Under the pieces are notes generated by a model. The model was given only the letters and a program-made list of their open reading frames with translations, made no database searches and had not been told where the DNA came from. DNA of 35,296 nt from Oscillospiraceae bacterium (lineage in GTDB: Bacteria; Bacillota; Clostridia; Oscillospirales; Oscillospiraceae). The number at the start of each line of letters is the position of its first letter. Within the stretch, counting starts at the first letter, position 1. The position numbers and the translations under genes are program-made. Shown one piece after another: positions 22,489 through 29,143 of the stretch. Where the stretch lies: positions 1 to 35,296 of the forward strand of contig CACYXE010000019.1 in NCBI GenBank assembly GCA_902778275.1, written 5' to 3'.

Positions 22489-23775
22489 TTATCCGCCGTA
22501 GATATCGATCAGATCCATCAATACCACTTCGATCTCCAAGGTCTCACCGTTTCGCCAGATGGTGAACAGCATGGTATCGCCCACCTGCAGCTCGTTCTTG
22601 ATATCATTGATCTCCCCAGTGGTCTTGACCGGGGTGTGGTTGACTTCCAGGATAATATCGCCGATCTGGATCCCCTTGGCCTCCGCGTCGGAGCCCTTGC
22701 TCACATCGGAAATATAGACGCCCTCCGGGAGTTTGTAGTGATTTGCCGCGTTTTCGGGGATGGCACCGACCGTGATGCCAATGGCCGGACGGCCGCGCAT
22801 CTCACCATAGCGTGCGATGGAATTGACCACGCTCTGAACGGTGGCGGAGGGGATCGCAAAGCCGATGCCCTCAATACTGGAATAAGAGGAGCGCATCTTC
22901 ATATTGGTGATGCCGATGACCTGGCCGTACATGTTGAACAGCGCGCCGCCGGAGTTGCCCTCATTGATCGCGGTGTTGGTCTGCAGCAGGGTCATGCTGT
23001 GGCCGTTGTATCCGATGCCCCGCTCAATGGCGGAAATGATACCGTCGGTCAGAGTGCCGCGGAAGGTCTGTCCGAGGGGATTGCCGATGGCCGCCACCCG
23101 ATCGCCCACCATCAGACTGCTGCTGTCGCCGAAGACCGCGGCGGGCAAGCCCTTCGCGTCGATCTTCAGCAGGGCGATATCATTGATAGAATCCGCCCCC
23201 ACCAGCTTTGCCTCATACTCGCTGTCGTCATAGAGCATGACGGTGGCACTGTCACAGTCATCGATCACATGGGTATTGGTCAGGATCAGGCCGTCCTCGG
23301 AAATGATCACGCCGGTGCCCCAATAGTAGCCGGCTCTTCCCTCCCGATAGCCGGAGATGGCCACAATAGAGTCCGCGCAGCGCTCATACAGCTGCTGCAG
23401 ATCCAGTTCTTCGCCCTCGGCTTTCTCCAGTGACAGTGTGAAGTCCGGGAACAGCTCGGAACGGGGGATGTCGATCCGGGCGATATCGGTCTCGATCCCG
23501 GTATAGAAATTTTCAAAGAAATCTTTCCAGTCGTCAGGCAGCTGTTCGTCTCCCCAATCCTGGGGATCGTCCGGCAGCTTCTCCTTCCCGGAGCCGCCGA
23601 AGATCAGCGAGCTGCCCACGATCAGCAGCGCCACCAGCCCGACGATCGCCAGCACGTGCCAGGACTTCCAAGCCTTTTTCTTTTTCTTGATCGGTGCGGC
23701 CGAGGCGCTCCGTTCAGGTTCCTGCTGAATCGGAGCGTACCAGCTTTCCGTATTGTACCAGTCGTTTTTGTTCAT
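22489..23775 (-). CDS. HtrA/DegP-like membrane-anchored serine protease with PDZ domain
   Basis: 428 aa. A cytosolic Lys-rich N-terminus and one membrane anchor (about 40-60) are followed by an acidic linker and a trypsin-like protease domain with the triad His169 ('LTNTHVI'), Asp199 ('SINDIALLKI') and Ser275 ('NEGNSGGAL'). One PDZ domain follows (about 330-420, 'AEAKGIQIGDIILEVNHTPV'). HtrA proteins degrade misfolded exported proteins on the outer face of the membrane. It is the third gene of an operon with a response regulator and a histidine kinase (17-nt gap), which recalls the secretion-stress CssRS-HtrA arrangement. Equivalence to CssRS is inference. Confidence 0.93.
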   Translation of the reverse strand: MNKNDWYNTESWYAPIQQEPERSASAAPIKKKKKAWKSWHVLAIVGLVALLIVGSSLIFGGSGKEKLPDDPQDWGDEQLPDDWKDFFENFYTGIETDIARIDIPRSELFPDFTLSLEKAEGEELDLQQLYERCADSIVAISGYREGRAGYYWGTGVIISEDGLILTNTHVIDDCDSATVMLYDDSEYEAKLVGADSINDIALLKIDAKGLPAAVFGDSSSLMVGDRVAAIGNPLGQTFRGTLTDGIISAIERGIGYNGHSMTLLQTNTAINEGNSGGALFNMYGQVIGITNMKMRSSYSSIEGIGFAIPSATVQSVVNSIARYGEMRGRPAIGITVGAIPENAANHYKLPEGVYISDVSKGSDAEAKGIQIGDIILEVNHTPVKTTGEINDIKNELQVGDTMLFTIWRNGETLEIEVVLMDLIDIYGG

Positions 23776-23792
23776 TCTTTATCCCCTGTCGT

Positions 23793-25217
23793 TTACTCCG
23801 CCAATGTCAGTGTGAACACAAATTCCGTCATGCCGTCCTCACTGCGCACGGCGATATCCTCATCGTGGCTGTTGATGATCTCCTTGACCAGATACAAACC
23901 GAGCCCCACGCCGTCCTTGTCCAGGCTGCGGGACCGGTCGGACTTGTGGAAACGGTCAAAGATAAAGGGCAGATCATCCGCCGGTATCGTCTCGCCATAG
24001 TCCTTGATGGACACGTAGGCCTTGCCGTCGTCCTTGTAAAGGCGCAGCGTCAGGCAGCTGCCGGGCGCGGCGAACTTCACCGCATTGTCCAGCAGATTGT
24101 AGATGACCTGGGTAATGGCGTCCTTATCCGCCCGGACCATAATGTGGTTGTCCGGCAGCTGAGGATCCACATCCAGGTTCTTTTTGGTGGCTCTGCTCTC
24201 AAAGCTCAAAAGCGTCTGCAAAATCAGCTCCGTCACATCGAACACATTCCGCCGGCTGGGGTCAGCCGCCCGGGCCCTCGCCTGGGAGACACCCAGCATA
24301 TCCCGCACCAGGCGGGACAGCCGCCGGGTCTCATCCCGGATGGAACGCAGGTATTTTTCCTGGTTCTCCGGCGGGATGGTCCCGTCCAGGATCCCATCTG
24401 CAAAGCCCGCGATGGTGGTCATGGGGGTACGCAGCTCGTGGGAGATGTTGGCGATGAATTCGCTCCTGCGCTTTTCGGCCTGTTCCAGGGAGTCGGCCAT
24501 CTTGTTGAAGGAGTCGATCAGCGCGCCCATTTCGTCCTCAGGGTCCTCGGTCTGCTTGACGCGCACAGAGAAATCCCCCCGGGCAAATTTCCGGGACGCC
24601 GCCGCCATCTCGTCCAGAGGACGGGCCATGTGCTTGGTGTACACAAGGCTGGCGATCAGCGCCGCGCCGAACACGCCGGCGGAGATGATCAGCGCCATCA
24701 TCAGGAAGGTGCTCCAGCCGCCCAGCATGTTTTGGATCTCGTTGGTAACAAAGGCAAAGCCCAGGACCGTACCGTCTCCCACCGCCTCGATGGGGACCGC
24801 CGCCACATAGCGCTGTCCCTTGTACATGCCGCCCAAGGTGCTGAGCTCATCATAGTTTTCTTCCGTCACCTGTTGGATGACCTCTTCCGGGACGATCATA
24901 CCCAGATGGCCGCACACGGGCGCCTGATCCGAGCAGGACACGATCTTTCCTGAGGGGTCCGTAATAAACACGTGGTTTCCCGTGGACTTGCCGATGGAGC
25001 TGATGGACATGCTCAGCACCCAGCTGGTCAGCGAATCGTTTTGGGCCACGGCGGAAGCCGTACGGGCCACCTCGTGGGCGCTGTCCTCCATATTGCTGCG
25101 GTACTCGGTGATCACATAGCTCCTGCCGATGGCCATAAAGGAGAAAGCCACGACCATAAAGCAGATGGTGACCAGCGCCGCCGTCGCCACGAAGTTGCGC
25201 AGATAGATGCTCTTCAT
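23793..25217 (-). CDS. Sensor histidine kinase
   Basis: 474 aa. The first membrane span is at about 8-30, the extracytoplasmic sensor domain at about 31-165, the second span at about 168-193, and HAMP at about 195-245. The dimerisation/phosphoacceptor domain has H260 in 'NISHELRTP'. The ATPase domain has N-box 'NLLDNAVKF', a G1-like 'IKDYGETIP' (usual 'DxGxGI' is altered), F-box 'FDRFHKSD' and G2 'GVGLGLYLVK'. The sensor domain is a dCache/PAS-like region with two close cysteines ('SCSDQAPVC', 94-102). It autophosphorylates and signals to the adjacent response regulator. It starts 1 nt after the regulator gene. Confidence 0.93.
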   Translation of the reverse strand: MKSIYLRNFVATAALVTICFMVVAFSFMAIGRSYVITEYRSNMEDSAHEVARTASAVAQNDSLTSWVLSMSISSIGKSTGNHVFITDPSGKIVSCSDQAPVCGHLGMIVPEEVIQQVTEENYDELSTLGGMYKGQRYVAAVPIEAVGDGTVLGFAFVTNEIQNMLGGWSTFLMMALIISAGVFGAALIASLVYTKHMARPLDEMAAASRKFARGDFSVRVKQTEDPEDEMGALIDSFNKMADSLEQAEKRRSEFIANISHELRTPMTTIAGFADGILDGTIPPENQEKYLRSIRDETRRLSRLVRDMLGVSQARARAADPSRRNVFDVTELILQTLLSFESRATKKNLDVDPQLPDNHIMVRADKDAITQVIYNLLDNAVKFAAPGSCLTLRLYKDDGKAYVSIKDYGETIPADDLPFIFDRFHKSDRSRSLDKDGVGLGLYLVKEIINSHDEDIAVRSEDGMTEFVFTLTLAE

Positions 25218-25218
25218 C

Positions 25219-25902
25219 TCAGTCCAGCAGTTCGAATTTGTAGCCCACGCCCCAAACCGTCTTGAGGCTCCATTTCTCGGAAACGCCCTCCAGCTTTTCC
25301 CGCAGGCGCTTCACATGAACGTCCACGGTCCGGGAGTCCCCGAAATAATCGAAGCCCCAGACTTCATCCAACAGCTGGTTGCGGGTAAAGACCCGGTTGG
25401 GCGAGGAGGCCAGATGGTAAAGAAGCTCCATCTCCTTGGGCGGCGTGTCCACCTTCTTCCCGTCCACGATCAATTCATAGGAGTCCAGGTTGATCACCAG
25501 CTTATCAAAGCTCAGCTTCTTCTCCACGGGCGCGTCCGCGTCGGTGCGGCGCATGACCGCGTGCACCCGGGCCAGCAGTTCCTTGACCTCAAAGGGTTTC
25601 GTGACATAATCGTCCGCGCCCATCTCCAGGCCGTTGACCTTGTCGCTGGTCTCACCCTTGGCTGTCAGCATGATGATGGGGGTGGAGGACTTTTTCCGGA
25701 TATCCCGGCAGACCTGCCAGCCATCCTTCACCGGCAGCATGATATCCAGCAGCACCACGTCCGGCTGGAACAGGTCAAACATGGACTCCGCCTTGCCGCC
25801 GTCCGCTGCGATCATGATCTCAAAACCGTCTTTTCCCAAATACAAACGCAGAAGCTCCGCAATATTGGGGTCGTCTTCCACGATCAGAGCGCGTTTGCTC
25901 AT
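25219..25902 (-). CDS. OmpR-family response regulator
   Basis: 227 aa. The receiver domain (1-118) has the acidic pocket E9/D10, phosphorylation site D53 in 'VVLLDIMLP', T80 and K102. The C-terminal winged helix (about 130-225) binds DNA as a dimer. Start ATG 25902 follows AAGGAGA; an upstream in-frame ATG (25953) lies in the promoter and is rejected. It heads the regulator-kinase-protease operon. Two tandem 9-bp repeats at 25920-25937 are candidates for its own binding site. Confidence 0.95.
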   Translation of the reverse strand: MSKRALIVEDDPNIAELLRLYLGKDGFEIMIAADGGKAESMFDLFQPDVVLLDIMLPVKDGWQVCRDIRKKSSTPIIMLTAKGETSDKVNGLEMGADDYVTKPFEVKELLARVHAVMRRTDADAPVEKKLSFDKLVINLDSYELIVDGKKVDTPPKEMELLYHLASSPNRVFTRNQLLDEVWGFDYFGDSRTVDVHVKRLREKLEGVSEKWSLKTVWGVGYKFELLD

Positions 25903-25919
25903 CCGTATCTCTCCTTTTT

Positions 25920-25947
25920 TCTCAATGATCTCAATGAAATCATTATA
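25920..25947 (-). promoter_or_regulatory. Promoter -10 and tandem operator repeats of the regulator operon
   Basis: A perfect TATAAT (25942-25947, minus strand) has no good -35: TTCACC is 19 nt away. Just downstream are two exact, adjacent copies of a 9-bp unit (plus-strand TCTCAATGA, 25920-25928 and 25929-25937). OmpR-type regulators typically bind such direct repeats. Confidence 0.5.
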
Positions 25948-25988
25948 CTGCATGCCCTACCCAAAAGGTGAATATTTTGTAAAACCGA

Positions 25989-27371
25989 TTATTGAAAATC
26001 CAGCTTCTCCAGCTCAAGCAGCGCCAGGATATACACCTGCAGCGCCTCCAGGAAATACGCCTTGCTGGCGGCCTCATCCACGCCGTGGATGGGCCCGGCA
26101 AAATCCGGCTGGGGCCGTTCCGGGTGCTCCGGTCCGAAGGAGACCGCGTTGGGGAACATACGGGCATAGGTGCCGCCGCCGATGGTATAGGGCACCGCCT
26201 GCTCGCCGGTGATGGCATTATAGGCGTCGATGCACACCTGCACTGCGGGATTGTCCAGTGGCATGTAGAAGGGCGTTTTGTCGCTGTCGATCACGACCTG
26301 GGCTGCGCCTTCCGCCTGCTGAAGCAGGATGGTCCTGAGGTTTTCCGCGCTCATGGTAGTGGGGTAACGGCAATCAAAGACCTGATACAGCCGTCCCTCC
26401 TCAATGCCGATTACCGTACCCACGATGGTCAGCGGCTCAAACACAGAGTCCGAAGCGGCGGCCCCGACGGCGCTGCCGTCGCTGGCCGCGTGGAGTCTGG
26501 AGAGCAGGCGCAGGAAGCGTTCTTCCCTTTCATCCCCCACCTGGTTTTCCAGAAGATACTCCACCAACAGTCCCACCGCGTTGACGGTCCCTGCCGGGGC
26601 AGAGGCGTGACCGCCGACGCCGTTGGCCGTCAGCTTCCAAAGCCCCTGCCCGGTCTCCTCCGCCGTGACCCTCTCTGTAGAAGAAAGCCGATCTGCTTTC
26701 ACCAGGGCCTCCGCCTTGTCCGGAACGGCGTTGGCAGCCACACCGCCCTTCAACTGCAGGATGTTCCCCTGCATGCTGTCGGACAGGATCCTGCCGTGGC
26801 AGATGCCCTTCTCCCCGTTGCACAGTGGGAAATTGGCGTCCGGGCTGAAGCAGAACAGCGGTGCGGGATAATGGCTCAGATAGTACCGCACATCGTTCAT
26901 ATGGGTCTCTTCGTTGACACCCAGCAGCGCCCGCACCGGGTAGCGCAGAGGGACCTGCCGGTCCAGCAGATATTTCAGCGCGTACAGGCAGAGCACACTG
27001 GGGCCTTTGTCATCCATGACCCCGCGCCCGATGATGTATCCCTCTCGCTCCCGCATGACAAAGGGGTCTTCGGTCCAGCCCTCGCCGGTGGGGACCACGT
27101 CCAGATGAGTGATGGTGGCAAGATACTTTTCGCCCTGTCCCAGGGCGGCATAGCCGATCATGCCCTCACAGTCCACAGCGTCCAAACCCAACTCCCGGGC
27201 GATCTGCAGCCCCAGCTCCAGGGCTTCAGCCGGTCCCTTGCCGAAGGGCGCGCCAGGTCCAGGCTCCCCCTCCACGCTGTTGACGGCCACCAGCCGGGCA
27301 ATATCCCGGAAAATACTCTGCTCGTTCTCCTGTACAAAGCGCTCGATATCTCTACGAAGTTCCTCGTTCAT
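25989..27371 (-). CDS. M20-family dipeptidase, PepV-like
   Basis: 460 aa cytosolic di-zinc peptidase that cleaves dipeptides. The metal ligands match PepV: H89 and D91 in 'THLDVVP', D120 in 'GRGVMDDKGP', E154/E155 in 'GVNEETHMND', an Asp in 'FSPDANFP', and the C-terminal His in 'GPIHGVDEA'. The lid insertion characteristic of PepV sits between the catalytic halves (about 190-380). Start ATG 27371 has GGAGGAG upstream; an earlier in-frame ATG (27413) lacks homology. It is separate from the regulator operon by context and has its own promoter. Confidence 0.92.
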   Translation of the reverse strand: MNEELRRDIERFVQENEQSIFRDIARLVAVNSVEGEPGPGAPFGKGPAEALELGLQIARELGLDAVDCEGMIGYAALGQGEKYLATITHLDVVPTGEGWTEDPFVMREREGYIIGRGVMDDKGPSVLCLYALKYLLDRQVPLRYPVRALLGVNEETHMNDVRYYLSHYPAPLFCFSPDANFPLCNGEKGICHGRILSDSMQGNILQLKGGVAANAVPDKAEALVKADRLSSTERVTAEETGQGLWKLTANGVGGHASAPAGTVNAVGLLVEYLLENQVGDEREERFLRLLSRLHAASDGSAVGAAASDSVFEPLTIVGTVIGIEEGRLYQVFDCRYPTTMSAENLRTILLQQAEGAAQVVIDSDKTPFYMPLDNPAVQVCIDAYNAITGEQAVPYTIGGGTYARMFPNAVSFGPEHPERPQPDFAGPIHGVDEAASKAYFLEALQVYILALLELEKLDFQ

Positions 27372-27440
27372 ACACGTTCTCCTCCCCCCGCCGCAAATCC
27401 GCCGCGGAAGCAATATATTGAGCTGTTTTTGCTCCTATGC

Positions 27441-27469
27441 ACTATATCATTCTCCCCGTTCTTTTGCAA
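27441..27469 (-). promoter_or_regulatory. Promoter of the PepV-like gene
   Basis: On the minus strand, TTGCAA (27464-27469) and TATAGT (27441-27446) are separated by 17 nt. Confidence 0.7.
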
Positions 27470-27490
27470 GCAGTCCGACGCAGACGACAA

Positions 27491-27514
27491 ACCGGCGGTC
27501 CTGAGACCGCCGGT
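27491..27514 (-). terminator. Hairpin after plsY
   Basis: A perfect 10-bp stem ACCGGCGGTC/GACCGCCGGT with a 4-nt loop lies 17 nt past the plsY stop. It has only a short T-tract on the minus strand, so its terminator strength is uncertain. Confidence 0.55.
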
Positions 27515-27531
27515 GCTCACACTGTTTTTGT

Positions 27532-28134
27532 TTATTTGTCTTTGGCCGCCTTGAAATCCGCTTCTGTGCCGTCGCGCAGCCGCTTGATGTTCGCTCTGTG
27601 CTGATAGATCGCCAGCACCATGGCGCAGATCGCCAGGATCAGTTTCGGCGTGCTCACGTGGAAGATCAGGCAGGCTACTGTGATCGCTACAGACGCGCAC
27701 AGGGAACCGAAAGAGACCTTTTTGGTCAGGAAGGCCGCGATCAAAAACACCACAACGATAAAAACGAATACGCGCCAGTCAATGGCGATGCCAATGGCCG
27801 CGCCCACGGAGATCCCTTTGCCGCCTTTGAAGTCATGGAACACCGGGAAGCAATGCCCTACGATGCACGCGATGCCGGATACCGCCAGGCCGATGTCTCC
27901 CAGCAGCAGCTTGCCCAACCACATGGCGATCAAGGCCTTCAGCATATCCCCGGCCAGGGTCATCACCCCTGCTTTCATGCCGAAGACCCGGGCCATATTG
28001 GTGGCGCCCGCGTTTCCGCTGCCATGGGAACGCACGTCGCTGCCCATCACATTTCGCGACAGAATAACCGATATACTCAGGGACCCCAGCAGGTAGCCCA
28101 CAACGATCACAAGCAAGTATTTCAAAATGTTCAT
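27532..28134 (-). CDS. plsY: Glycerol-3-phosphate acyltransferase PlsY
   Basis: 200 aa. Integral membrane enzyme that transfers the acyl group of acyl-phosphate to glycerol-3-phosphate, the first step of phospholipid synthesis. The three PlsY motifs are visible: 'GSLSISVILSR' / 'RSHGSGNAGATNMAR' (about 17-49), 'GHCFPVFHDFKGGKGI' (about 93-108) and a C-terminal 'HRANIKRL' motif. About five membrane spans are present and the length is normal. The ribosome site GAGGT lies inside the loop of a perfect inverted repeat (28133-28151). It has its own promoter downstream of the second RluA-like gene. Confidence 0.95.
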   Translation of the reverse strand: MNILKYLLVIVVGYLLGSLSISVILSRNVMGSDVRSHGSGNAGATNMARVFGMKAGVMTLAGDMLKALIAMWLGKLLLGDIGLAVSGIACIVGHCFPVFHDFKGGKGISVGAAIGIAIDWRVFVFIVVVFLIAAFLTKKVSFGSLCASVAITVACLIFHVSTPKLILAICAMVLAIYQHRANIKRLRDGTEADFKAAKDK

Positions 28135-28151
28135 TTCGCACCTCGCGAAAT
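28133..28151 (-). promoter_or_regulatory. Inverted repeat presenting the plsY ribosome site
   Basis: A perfect 7-5-7 repeat, ATTTCGC and GCGAAAT, flanks GAGGT (the Shine-Dalgarno) and includes the first two bases of the start codon. As RNA it would place the ribosome site in a 5-nt loop. As DNA it could be an operator, perhaps for a lipid-synthesis repressor. Confidence 0.5.
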
Positions 28152-28180
28152 ACTACAATTTTTTGAAGTTGTTGCCAGAT

Positions 28181-28209
28181 ATTATATCCCACTGAAAGGC
28201 AGAATGCAA
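28181..28209 (-). promoter_or_regulatory. Promoter of plsY
   Basis: On the minus strand, TTGCAT (28204-28209) and a perfect TATAAT (28181-28186) are 17 nt apart. Confidence 0.8.
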
Positions 28210-28226
28210 GGGAAACGGCCAACAGT

Positions 28227-28883
28227 TTATAGTTTCTTCATACTTGCCAGGTTCTTCATTTCCGTCCAGGGGTACTGCTCCGGCGGCTGCCGGGTAAAGT
28301 CCATGGCCTGTTCCGTACCCGGATGGGAAAACCGTAGTCTCCAGGACCACAGAGCCAGGGGGCAGGGATCTTCCAGCATACTGTACTTTCGTTCCCCCGC
28401 CAGCGGAAGCCCCCGGTGGGCAAACTGGCAGCGGATCTGGTGCGTGCGGCCTGTGTGCAGCAGGATCTTTACAAGGCTCAGCTCCCCGGTCCTGTCCAAG
28501 GTCTCATAGTCCAGCAGCGCCTCCTGGACGCCCTTGCCGGGCTGTTCTGCCACAAAGGTCATTTTCCGTGCCTTGTCCCGATAGAGCAGATCCCGCATGC
28601 TGCCCCGGTCCTCGGTCCGTCCGTGGACCACGGCCAGGTATTCTTTCTGAAAGCGTCCCTCCCGGATCTGGGCGGACAGAGCTGCGGCGGCGGACGCATT
28701 CCGGGCCAGGACCATCAGCCCGCTGACCACCCGGTCCAGGCGATGCACCGTGCGCACGTCGGCCTTCTCGTCGCCGAGAGTTTCCCGCACAAGAGACGGC
28801 AGTCCCCCGGGTTCATCGGTGGACAGTACACCGGCAGGCTTGATGCATACGATCAGGTCCGCATCCTGATATACGATCTCCAT
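28227..28883 (-). CDS. RluA-family RNA pseudouridine synthase (copy 2)
   Basis: 218 aa. The catalytic Asp50 lies in 'VHRLDRVVSGLMVLAR', and the second motif is 'LLHTGRTHQIRCQF'. It has no S4 domain. It is clearly paralogous to the gene at 20215-20847: same length class, 'SMRDLLY', 'CPLALWS' in both, and matching termini. Target RNA unknown. GGGAGGG lies 6-7 nt upstream of ATG 28883. It is transcribed leftward from the symmetric promoter at 28904-28955 and may read into plsY. Confidence 0.9.
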   Translation of the reverse strand: MEIVYQDADLIVCIKPAGVLSTDEPGGLPSLVRETLGDEKADVRTVHRLDRVVSGLMVLARNASAAAALSAQIREGRFQKEYLAVVHGRTEDRGSMRDLLYRDKARKMTFVAEQPGKGVQEALLDYETLDRTGELSLVKILLHTGRTHQIRCQFAHRGLPLAGERKYSMLEDPCPLALWSWRLRFSHPGTEQAMDFTRQPPEQYPWTEMKNLASMKKL

Positions 28884-28903
28884 ATCAGCCCTCCCTTCGG
28901 GTC

Positions 28904-28955
28904 CATTGTACCACAGCTTTTCCGCTTTGCAAACGCCCCTCTCTGTGGTACAATG
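28904..28955. promoter_or_regulatory. Mirror-symmetric bidirectional promoter
   Basis: 13-bp arms CATTGTACCACAG (28904-28916) and CTGTGGTACAATG (28943-28955) are exact reverse complements. Each contains a -10 box TACAAT facing outward (28905-28910 leftward, 28949-28954 rightward). A single palindromic -35 box TTGCAA sits in the exact centre (28927-28932) and serves both directions with 16-nt spacers. Leftward it drives the RluA-like gene, rightward the efflux operon leader. Confidence 0.8.
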
Positions 28956-29143
28956 TCACCCGGCAACGCACGGCCCCCGGGTCTGTCCGGCAGCTTACAG
29001 GCGCCGGCCTTTGCCCGCAATTCATTTGTTTACAATCAGTTCATAATATTTCCATCAACCGTTAATGCCCGAGGCAGGGAAACGGTGTAAAATATATTGT
29101 TCATTCTATTTCCCAGCATCCCACCAGAGCAGGAGGATCCCCC
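28956..29143 (+). other. Long leader of the efflux operon
   Basis: About 188 bp between the symmetric promoter and the first efflux gene, with no gene seen. It is GC-rich at first, then AT-rich from about 29020. A composite hairpin lies at 29058-29086 (outer ACCGTT/AACGGT, inner TGCC/GGCA). No recognised riboswitch class was found by eye. Confidence 0.5.

Noticed and set aside
28956-29143. Possible riboswitch in the efflux leader
   Set aside because: No conserved riboswitch core could be recognised by eye, and only one modest composite hairpin is present. Kept as a structured leader only.
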